The position numbers were made by a program, and so were the translations under genes. Shown in pieces: positions 14,506-20,442 of a DNA stretch of 20,442 nucleotides. Numbering within the stretch: the first letter of the stretch is position 1; each line of letters begins with the position of its first letter. This stretch comes from Burkholderiaceae bacterium (GTDB lineage: Bacteria; Pseudomonadota; Gammaproteobacteria; Burkholderiales; Burkholderiaceae_C): contig JAFMJA010000015.1 in NCBI GenBank assembly GCA_017853735.1, forward strand, positions 1-20,442, read 5' to 3'. The notes beneath the pieces were generated by a model that saw only the letters and a program-made list of their open reading frames with translations, was not told where the DNA came from and did not search any database.

Positions 14506-15449
14506 TGTCGGCCCCCGAGGCAAGTCCCGCTAAGCAGTCCGATAGCTCTGAGCGTCGTTGTGGCCTGGTGGCCATCGTCGGCAAGCCCAATGTTGGCAAG
14601 TCCACCTTGCTCAACGCTCTGGTTGGGCAGAAGATCAGCATCACCTCGCGCAAGGCGCAAACCACCCGGCATCGAATCACCGGCATCTGCAACCGTGGCA
14701 ACAGTCAATTTGTCCTGGCCGATACGCCAGGTTTTCAGACACGCCATGCCAGTGCCCTCAACCGCTCACTCAACAAGACGGTGTTGGGCGCGATCATCGA
14801 CGTGGATCTGGTGCTGTTCGTGGTTGAGGCCGGTCAGTTCAGGCAAGCAGATCAACGCGTGCTGGATTTGCTCAGTCCTGGCATCCCGGTATTCCTGATC
14901 GCCAATAAGCTTGACACGGTGAAACAACGTGCCGAACTCGCGCCTTGGCTGCAGAAAATGCAGACCCTCCATTCCTTTGCAGAACTGCTTCCCCTGTCGG
15001 CGAAAAATTCCAGGGATATCGAGCACTTGCTGGCAGTTTGTGAGAAATATCTTCCCCAGCAGCCTTGGTGGTACGAGGCAGATGAATTGACCGACCGAAG
15101 TGAGAAATTTCTGGCCAGCGAAATCGTGCGCGAAAAGCTTTTTCGACTGACCGGTGACGAGCTACCCTACACCTCCACGGTCGTGTTGGAAAATTTCGAG
15201 GAAGAAGCGCCGCTGAAAAAATCGCAAAAGCGACTGATACGCATCAGCGCCACCATTGTGGTTGAGCGCGATACGCACAAAGCCATGGTGATCGGGGACA
15301 AGGGTGAGCGTATCAAGCGGATTGGCACCGAGGCGCGAATGGAGCTTGAAAAACTGATGGACGCCAAGGTTTTTTTGGAGCTCTGGGTGAAGGTACGCTC
15401 CGGCTGGGCCGACGATGAGGCACGAGTTCGAGCCTTTGGCTATGAATAG
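14502..15449 (+). CDS. era: GTPase Era, 30S ribosome assembly factor
   Basis: Era binds the 3' end of 16S rRNA and helps mature the 30S subunit, in step with RNase III processing. The 315-residue protein has GTPase motifs GKPNVGKS (27-34), DTPGF (74-78) and NKLD (135-138), with switch region RKAQTTRHRITGI between. A KH domain near the C-terminus has VERDTHKAMVIGDKGERIKRIG. The protein ends in the usual FGYE. The first 20 residues are polar and poorly conserved. The ATG at 14502 overlaps the rnc stop; an ATG at 14505 would remove only one residue. A 77-bp gap before recO holds no feature I can support. Confidence 0.96.
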   Translation: MMSAPEASPAKQSDSSERRCGLVAIVGKPNVGKSTLLNALVGQKISITSRKAQTTRHRITGICNRGNSQFVLADTPGFQTRHASALNRSLNKTVLGAIIDVDLVLFVVEAGQFRQADQRVLDLLSPGIPVFLIANKLDTVKQRAELAPWLQKMQTLHSFAELLPLSAKNSRDIEHLLAVCEKYLPQQPWWYEADELTDRSEKFLASEIVREKLFRLTGDELPYTSTVVLENFEEEAPLKKSQKRLIRISATIVVERDTHKAMVIGDKGERIKRIGTEARMELEKLMDAKVFLELWVKVRSGWADDEARVRAFGYE

Positions 15450-15526
15450 CCCGGGTGGTGAAAATTGAGCCAGAAAAATCCCCTGAACGGCGTGGGGTAC
15501 AGACATTGTGTCCTTAGGCACTAGCG

Positions 15527-16276
15527 ATGGCCAGCAAGCGTATCAGTGATGAACCGGCCTATGTGCTGCATCGTTATGACTGGAGCGAAAGCAGCCTGAT
15601 CGTGGAAGTCTTGACCCGACATCATGGCCGTATTGCGCTGGTTGCCAAGGGTGCCAAGCGTCCCAGCTCGCATTTCCGGCCTATCCTGCTTCCCTTGCAG
15701 CCCCTTCTCCTGAGCTATTCAGGCGAAACGGAAGTCCATACCCTCAAGAGTGCCGAATGGATGGGGGGCCATGTCATGCCCACTGGCGAGGCTTTGCTGT
15801 CTGGCTACTACCTGAACGAATTACTGATGCAACTCACTGCGCGTGATGATCCTCATCCCATGCTCTTTGATTTCTACGCTGCAGTGGTTCAGCTCTTGGC
15901 CAGCGAAAAAGGCGAGATGATGCAGGCCGCACTCAGGGCATTTGAATTGCTTTTGCTCCGCGAAATAGGGCTTTTGCCGCAGCTCGATCTTCAGACACTT
16001 ACCTTGGCTCCCCTGCAGCAGGAGGCCCATTACTGCCTGGTGCCTGAGGGCGGTCTACGCGTCAGCGCCCAGGGCGACCGAGCCCGCTTGAGCGGTGCAC
16101 AGTGGATGGCTGTGCAGCAGGCCCTTCAAACTGACACGCCTTTGTGGTCGGTCATGCGTGCCTGCGCCCTGATTGGCAATGAGCTCAAGCCTCAATTACG
16201 GGCCTTGCTCCATTACCATTGTGGTGTTCCTGCCCTACGCACCCGGCAGCTGATGCTGGATATTCAGAACTTATGA
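15527..16276 (+). CDS. recO: DNA repair protein RecO
   Basis: RecO works with RecR and RecF to load RecA on single-stranded DNA coated by SSB during gap repair, and it anneals complementary strands. The 249-residue protein has the N-terminal OB-fold signature AYVLHRYDWSESSLIVEVLTR, then HHGRIALVAKGAKRPSS (residues 33-49). A mostly helical remainder follows with LLSGYYLNELL and AFELLLLREIGLLPQLD. The zinc-binding cysteine cluster of Gram-positive RecO is absent, as in many proteobacteria. The ATG at 15527 gives the family N-terminus, though no strong ribosome binding site precedes it. The stop overlaps pdxJ in ATGA (16273-16276). The era-recO-pdxJ order is common in proteobacteria. Confidence 0.93.
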   Translation: MASKRISDEPAYVLHRYDWSESSLIVEVLTRHHGRIALVAKGAKRPSSHFRPILLPLQPLLLSYSGETEVHTLKSAEWMGGHVMPTGEALLSGYYLNELLMQLTARDDPHPMLFDFYAAVVQLLASEKGEMMQAALRAFELLLLREIGLLPQLDLQTLTLAPLQQEAHYCLVPEGGLRVSAQGDRARLSGAQWMAVQQALQTDTPLWSVMRACALIGNELKPQLRALLHYHCGVPALRTRQLMLDIQNL

Positions 16277-17013
16277 AAACCAGACTTTCTGTCAATGTCA
16301 ATAAAGTGGCGCTGGTGCGCAATACGCGTCACCTGGGCATACCCAGTGTCACCCGTGCTGCAAGTCAATGTCTGCAGGCGGGGGCCCACGGCATCACGGT
16401 GCATCCGCGCCCCGATGAGCGGCATATTCGTGCGCAGGACGTGATTGACATTGCCACCTTGATGCAGGACTGGCCGGGGAGGGAATTCAATATCGAGGGC
16501 AATCCTTTCCATAATCTGATGACGTTCATTCGCCAGGTTCGGCCTCAGCAGGCCACCTTTGTGCCAGACACCGAGGGGCAATTCACCAGCGACCATGGTT
16601 GGTGCTTTCCCCAGGATGCCCAGGCTTTGAAAGGGCTGATCGCCGAGTGCCAATCGCTCGGTGTTCGGGTCAGCCTGTTCATGGACCCGGTGCCCGAACA
16701 GATGGCGCAGGCCCGGGAGTCGGGCGCGGATCGGGTCGAGCTCTATACCGAACCCTACGCAGCTGCCTGGGGCCATGCCAGCCAGCAGGCCCAGTTGCAG
16801 CGCTATGCGGCGGCGGCCAGGGCTGCGCAGGAGGCCGGGCTTGGTGTGAACGCCGGTCATGACCTCAACCGCGATAACCTGACCCAATTCCTGCGTCATG
16901 TTCCAGGCGTGGACGAGGTGTCGATCGGCCATGCGCTGATTGCCGACGCCTTGGAAATGGGCTACCAGGCCTGCGTGGCAAGTTACCTTCGCTGCATTGA
17001 CGAGGCCTTCTGA
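16273..17013 (+). CDS. pdxJ: Pyridoxine 5'-phosphate synthase PdxJ
   Basis: PdxJ joins 1-deoxyxylulose 5-phosphate with 3-amino-2-oxopropyl phosphate, the ring-closing step of vitamin B6 synthesis in the DXP-dependent pathway. The 246-residue TIM-barrel protein has SVNVNKVALVRNTR at its start and the active-site loop ITVHPRPDERHI (41-52), which carries His44. Glu75 lies in FNIEGNP and His196 in NAGHDLNRDNL. The phosphate-binding IGHALIADALEMG is near the end. The frame is open from 16219 inside recO, but the ATG at 16273 overlapping the recO stop gives the standard N-terminus. The HPRPDERH variant and the FVPDTEGQFTSDHGW segment are typical of the betaproteobacterial type. Confidence 0.96.
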   Translation: MKTRLSVNVNKVALVRNTRHLGIPSVTRAASQCLQAGAHGITVHPRPDERHIRAQDVIDIATLMQDWPGREFNIEGNPFHNLMTFIRQVRPQQATFVPDTEGQFTSDHGWCFPQDAQALKGLIAECQSLGVRVSLFMDPVPEQMAQARESGADRVELYTEPYAAAWGHASQQAQLQRYAAAARAAQEAGLGVNAGHDLNRDNLTQFLRHVPGVDEVSIGHALIADALEMGYQACVASYLRCIDEAF

Positions 17014-17014
17014 A

Positions 17015-17407
17015 TTGATCTACGGCATCGGTACCGATATTTGCGATATCCGGCGCATTCGTAGCAGCCTGGAACGCTATGGTGAGCGCTTTGTACGCAA
17101 GGTGCTGAGCGATGCCGAATATGCAAGCTGGCAGCAGCGCAGTGCTCGCTGGCCTGAGCGAGGTGTACGTTTTCTGGCAACGCGGTTTTCCGCCAAGGAG
17201 GCCTTTTCCAAGGCCATCGGTCTGGGTATGCGCATGCCTATGACCTGGCGCGCCTGTGAAGTCGCCAAGCTGCCCAGCGGCCAGCCGATCATTGTGTTGC
17301 ACGGTGCTCTGAAAAACTGGTTTGAGGAGCGTAATCTCAGAGTGCATGTCAGCGTCACGGATGAATCCGACTATGCCGCCAGTTTCTGTGTGGTGGAGAA
17401 GAATTGA
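17015..17407 (+). CDS. acpS: Holo-[acyl-carrier-protein] synthase AcpS
   Basis: AcpS transfers phosphopantetheine from CoA to Ser37 of the acyl carrier protein encoded at 4315-4554. The 131-residue protein has the signature IYGIGTDICDIRRI with magnesium-binding Asp8. The second signature, FLATRFSAKEAFSKAIG, carries Glu62. The tail VHVSVTDESDYAASFCVVE is also typical. The start is a TTG at 17015, one base after the pdxJ stop. No ATG or GTG gives a sensible N-terminus, and GAGG at 17002-17005 is well placed for the TTG. An upstream TTG at 16940 would add residues foreign to the family. The weak start probably keeps AcpS scarce and coupled to pdxJ. Confidence 0.93.
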   Translation: MIYGIGTDICDIRRIRSSLERYGERFVRKVLSDAEYASWQQRSARWPERGVRFLATRFSAKEAFSKAIGLGMRMPMTWRACEVAKLPSGQPIIVLHGALKNWFEERNLRVHVSVTDESDYAASFCVVEKN

Positions 17408-17409
17408 CT

Positions 17410-18462
17410 ATGCACAGCCCATTGATCATCGATATTGCTGGCACCAGCCTGTCCAAGGAAGACCAAGTTCGGCTCAGGCATCCCCTGGTGGGTGGCCTGA
17501 TTCTTTTTGCCCGCAATTGGCTGGACCGCGCGCAATTGACCCATCTCTGCAGTCAGATCAAGAAAATACGCACCGATCTGCTGATCTGCGTTGACCATGA
17601 GGGCGGTCGTGTCCAACGCTTCAAGAGCGATGGCTTCACCCCTCTGCCACCGATGCAGGCATTGGGTGAACTCTGGCTACGTGATCCATTGGCCGCCTCC
17701 AATGCCGCCAGTGCCTGCGGGTTTGTGCTGGCGGCTGAGTTGCGTGCTTGTGGTGTCGATTTGAGTTTCACACCGGTGCTTGATCTTGACTACGGTCGCA
17801 GTGGCGTGATTGGGGATCGAGCTTTTGCTGCAGACCCGCGCGTGGTTGCCTTGCTCGCCAAGAGTTTGATGCATGGTCTGTTACTGGCGGGCATGTCCAA
17901 TTGCGGCAAGCATTTCCCAGGACATGGGTTTGTCAAGCATGACTCTCATACCGCTATTCCAGTTGACAGACGCAGCCTCAAGGCCATTCTGTCCCAGGAT
18001 GCGGCGCCATATGACTGGCTGAGTACCACCCTGGGTAGTGTGATGCCAGCGCATGTCGTGTTCCCCAGGGTTGATGACAAACCCGCGGGCTTCTCGGACA
18101 TCTGGCTCAATGACATCTTGCGAGGGCGCTTACGTTTTCAGGGTGCTATCTTCAGTGATGACCTGAGTATGGCCGGAGCACGTCTGATCCACGGACGGGA
18201 GGTCAGTTACGCTCAAGCCGCGATAGCTGCACTGAATGCGGGCTGTGATATGGTTTTGCTGTGCAACCAGTCGCTCGATGGCGGCGCTGTGCTGGACGAG
18301 TTGATTGAGGGGGTGTTACAGGCCCAGCTCAAACAGCATTGGATTCCTAGTGAGGCCAGCGAACTGCGGCGAACAGCCCTGCTTCCAAGCTTTTCGGCCA
18401 CCCACTGGGATGATCTGATGGTCAGCCCGGCATATATGCTGGCCATGGACCTGATTCCCTGA
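17410..18462 (+). CDS. nagZ: Beta-N-acetylhexosaminidase NagZ
   Basis: NagZ is a cytoplasmic glycoside hydrolase of family 3 that removes N-acetylglucosamine from anhydro-muropeptides during peptidoglycan recycling. Its product can also govern AmpC beta-lactamase induction where AmpR is present. The 350-residue protein has VDHEGGRVQRF (61-71), the catalytic-loop motif KHFPGHGFVKHDSH (167-180, with Asp178 and His180) and FSDDLSMAGA with nucleophile Asp250. Length is typical. A TTG at 17404 overlaps the acpS stop, but GGTGGAGA at 17392-17399 favours the ATG at 17410. It closes the run of packed genes that begins with lepA. I see no clear terminator in the 27 bp after it. Confidence 0.95.
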   Translation: MHSPLIIDIAGTSLSKEDQVRLRHPLVGGLILFARNWLDRAQLTHLCSQIKKIRTDLLICVDHEGGRVQRFKSDGFTPLPPMQALGELWLRDPLAASNAASACGFVLAAELRACGVDLSFTPVLDLDYGRSGVIGDRAFAADPRVVALLAKSLMHGLLLAGMSNCGKHFPGHGFVKHDSHTAIPVDRRSLKAILSQDAAPYDWLSTTLGSVMPAHVVFPRVDDKPAGFSDIWLNDILRGRLRFQGAIFSDDLSMAGARLIHGREVSYAQAAIAALNAGCDMVLLCNQSLDGGAVLDELIEGVLQAQLKQHWIPSEASELRRTALLPSFSATHWDDLMVSPAYMLAMDLIP

Positions 18463-18489
18463 GCTTGCAAAAAGTCTGTGAGGTGTTCA

Positions 18490-18906
18490 ATGCATATCAG
18501 CTCAACTGCCTGGTACTCCCGTTTCGCAAAGTCTTCAGCACATTTTTGCGGCCGACCCCGGGTGTTTGTTCTGGCGCTTCTCGTGATCCTGATTTGGCTG
18601 GTCACCGGACCCCTGTTTCAATTCAGTGATACCTGGCAGCTTGTCATCAATACCGGCACCACCATCGTCACCTTTCTCATGGTTTTTTTGATTCAGAATA
18701 CGCAGAACCGCGATACTGAAGCGATACAAGTCAAACTGGATGAATTGATCCGTGCGACACAGGGCGCCCACAATGTATTGCTTGACCTGGAAGAGTTGGA
18801 TGACGATACCCTGCAGGACTTTCGCCGGCGCTATCAATCTCTGGCGCGTGCAGCCCGGGCAGAGTTGAATGCGGGCCGGCTGGATACCGGAACGCCGGAA
18901 CCCTGA
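18490..18906 (+). CDS. Small membrane protein, low-affinity iron permease family
   Basis: This 138-residue protein has two membrane helices (about 25-44 and 50-69). Between and after them come FQFSDTWQLVINTGTTIVTFLM and FLIQNTQNRDTEAIQVKLDELIRA. That pattern matches the bacterial low-affinity iron permease (Fet4-like) family by my reading. An acidic, probably coiled helical tail follows. Bacterial members have only a short core of the fungal transporter, and iron transport by them is not established, so the name is a family label. A GTG at 18478 is possible, but GAGG at 18480-18483 supports the ATG at 18490. It lies 27 bp after nagZ, points the same way and converges on lysS. Confidence 0.75.
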   Translation: MHISSTAWYSRFAKSSAHFCGRPRVFVLALLVILIWLVTGPLFQFSDTWQLVINTGTTIVTFLMVFLIQNTQNRDTEAIQVKLDELIRATQGAHNVLLDLEELDDDTLQDFRRRYQSLARAARAELNAGRLDTGTPEP

Positions 18907-18931
18907 GCAGTTCGCCCAGGGGCTGTCCACA

Positions 18932-18946
18932 GAGGGCTCAGCCCTC
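18932..18946. repeat. Short hairpin at the lysS stop codon
   Basis: GAGGGC (18932-18937) and GCCCTC (18941-18946) form a perfect six-base-pair stem whose 3-nt loop is the lysS stop codon (18938-18940, minus strand). There is no T-run on either side, so it is a weak candidate for a bidirectional terminator between the convergent genes. It may also reflect the coding of the conserved C-terminal Arg-Glu-Gly. Confidence 0.3.
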
Positions 18947-20442
18947 GCGGCGCAGGGCTGGGAAAAGTATCACATCTCGAATGCTGGCGCTGTCTGTCAG
19001 CAGCATCATCAGGCGATCAATACCGACCCCACATCCTCCGGTAGGCGGCATACCGTATTCCAGGGCACGCACAAAATCATGGTCAAAGAACATGGCCTCA
19101 TCGTCTCCGGCATCCTTGTTGGACACCTGGGAGTGAAATCGAGCAGCCTGCTCTTCGGCGTCATTGAGTTCAGAGAATCCATTGGCAATTTCCCGCCCGG
19201 TGATATAGAGCTCGAATCGTTCGGTCACTTCCGGATGCTTGTCGCTGGCCCTGGCCAGCGGTGAGATTTCAACTGGATGTTCACAAATGAAAGTGGGCTG
19301 CCAAAGCTTTTCTTCGACCACTTCTTCAAAATACAGCACTTGCAGTCCAGACAAAGTGCGAGCAGACAGGCGGTCCTTTTCTTCACTCAGACCTAGTTTT
19401 TTCAGGGCATGGATCAGCCATTCGGACTCGTCCACCCGCTGGCCAATGTCCGAATGCTTGAGAATGGCCTCACGGATGGTGAGACGCTCAAAGGGCGGTG
19501 CCAGGTCAACCGATTGACCGCCATAACTAAGTCCTAGAGTTCCCACTGACTGCATCGCAGCATGCCGGATCAGGCTTTCGGTGAAGGTCATGAGGTCCTG
19601 GTAATCCCAGTAGGCCGCATAAAACTCCATCATGGTGAACTCAGGGTTATGCCTTACCGAGATGCCTTCATTGCGAAAATTACGGTTGATCTCATACACC
19701 CGCTCAAAGCCCCCCACGATCAGCCGTTTCAAATAGAGCTCTGGCGCGATGCGCAGGAACATCTGCTGATCCAGCGCATTGTGGTGTGTGATGAAGGGTC
19801 GGGCATTGGCCCCACCAGGAATCGGGTGCAGCATGGGGGTTTCCACTTCCAGAAATCCGTGCGACACCATGAATTCTCGTATTGAGCTGACCGCCTTGCT
19901 CCGTGCGACAAAGCGCTGCCGCGCCTCCTCATCGACCATCAGATCGACATAGCGCTGGCGGTACTTGAGTTCCTGGTCGGCCACCCCATGAAACTTGTCA
20001 GGCATGGGACGCAGGCTTTTGGTGAGCAAGCGCACGCTGTGGGCGTGGATTGACAGTTCGCCGGTCTTGGTCTTGAACATCCGACCCTCAGCGGCCACGA
20101 TATCGCCCAGATCCCAATGCTTGAACTCTTCATAGGCGGCAAAACCAATGTCCTCGGCCTTGACATAGATTTGAATGCGGCCTGTGCTGTCTTGTAAGGT
20201 GGCAAAGCTGGCCTTGCCCATCACGCGTTTGAGCATCATGCGACCGGCTACCCGGGCCAGGCAAGCCTGCTCAAGCAATCCCTCGGCGGTTTGCCCGGCG
20301 TGCGCAGCAAACAGGTCGGCTGAGCGGTCTGCGGGCTTGAAGTCGTTGGGAAAAGCGGCGCCCTTTCCTTGGGTTTGCTGCTGGCGGATGGTTTTGAGCT
20401 TTTCACGCCGTTCAGCGATCAACTGATTTTCATCCAGCGGGG
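18938..20442 (-). CDS. lysS: Lysyl-tRNA synthetase, class II (5' end beyond the window)
   Basis: LysS charges tRNA-Lys with lysine. About 500 residues are visible on the minus strand. Counting from the TTG at 20422-20420, an OB-fold anticodon-binding domain (about 56-135, with VAGRMMLKRVMGKASFATL) comes first. The class II catalytic core follows, with motif 2 FRNEGISVRHNPEFTMMEFY (249-268) and motif 3 GCGVGIDRLMMLL (463-475, Arg470). The frame continues upstream of that TTG as PLDENQ to the window edge, and DENQLIAERREKL is a usual LysS start region. The true start codon is therefore outside, and the gene is partial only because of the window. It ends 31 bp from the convergent iron-permease-like gene. 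Confidence 0.97.
   Translation of the reverse strand, partial: PLDENQLIAERREKLKTIRQQQTQGKGAAFPNDFKPADRSADLFAAHAGQTAEGLLEQACLARVAGRMMLKRVMGKASFATLQDSTGRIQIYVKAEDIGFAAYEEFKHWDLGDIVAAEGRMFKTKTGELSIHAHSVRLLTKSLRPMPDKFHGVADQELKYRQRYVDLMVDEEARQRFVARSKAVSSIREFMVSHGFLEVETPMLHPIPGGANARPFITHHNALDQQMFLRIAPELYLKRLIVGGFERVYEINRNFRNEGISVRHNPEFTMMEFYAAYWDYQDLMTFTESLIRHAAMQSVGTLGLSYGGQSVDLAPPFERLTIREAILKHSDIGQRVDESEWLIHALKKLGLSEEKDRLSARTLSGLQVLYFEEVVEEKLWQPTFICEHPVEISPLARASDKHPEVTERFELYITGREIANGFSELNDAEEQAARFHSQVSNKDAGDDEAMFFDHDFVRALEYGMPPTGGCGVGIDRLMMLLTDSASIRDVILFPALRREG

Noticed and set aside
1..20442. Mobile elements, CRISPR arrays, tRNA or rRNA genes, biosynthetic or defence clusters.
   Set aside because: No transposase, integrase, regularly spaced repeats, tRNA-like cloverleaf or defence-type gene was seen; nearly all of the window is covered by recognised housekeeping genes.

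Overview
This window is a compact stretch of housekeeping chromosome from a betaproteobacterium, most likely of the order Burkholderiales and probably close to Comamonadaceae. The evidence is the gene order rpmF-plsX-fabH-fabD-fabG-acpP-fabF, then rpoE-rseA-rseB-mucD, then lepA-lepB-DUF4845-rnc-era-recO-pdxJ-acpS-nagZ. The proteins also fit, for example an RpoE ending in SGKRW and a PdxJ with the HPRPDERH motif. Coding DNA is moderately GC-rich. I see no rRNA, tRNA, insertion sequence, prophage or CRISPR array. Every gene points right except the last one, lysS, which points left and runs off the window end.

Region 1 (1-5913) is the ribosomal protein L32 gene followed by the core fatty-acid and phospholipid synthesis cluster. 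A good terminator lies between rpmF and plsX, and a strong RNA stem lies between acpP and fabF. Both sit where expression levels would need to change. Region 2 (5932-10162) is the envelope-stress module: a small YgfX-like membrane protein overlapping rpoE, then sigma-E, its anti-sigma factor RseA, the RseA-binding RseB, and the periplasmic protease/chaperone MucD. No rseC gene is present. A sigma-E-like promoter sits inside the 3' end of rseB, ahead of mucD.

Region 3 (10163-10664) is the only long non-coding stretch and the least ordinary part of the window. It holds an extremely AT-rich island (about 22% GC by hand count over 10231-10400), two tandem DnaA-box-like 9-mers, a 16-bp operator-like inverted repeat, and a near-perfect rho-independent terminator 45 bp before lepA.

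Region 4 (10665-18462) is a tightly packed, often overlapping string of genes: translation factor LepA, signal peptidase I, a pilin-like DUF4845 protein, RNase III, Era, RecO, PdxJ, holo-ACP synthase and NagZ. It mixes translation and RNA maturation, protein export, DNA repair, vitamin B6 synthesis, activation of the ACP encoded upstream, and peptidoglycan recycling. Region 5 (18490-20442) has a small two-helix membrane protein of the low-affinity iron permease family, convergent with lysS.

I found no convincing undescribed multi-gene system. The points most worth following are the region 3 non-coding block, the intragenic mucD promoter candidate, the YgfX-like gene coupled to rpoE, and the pilin-like DUF4845 gene next to lepB.
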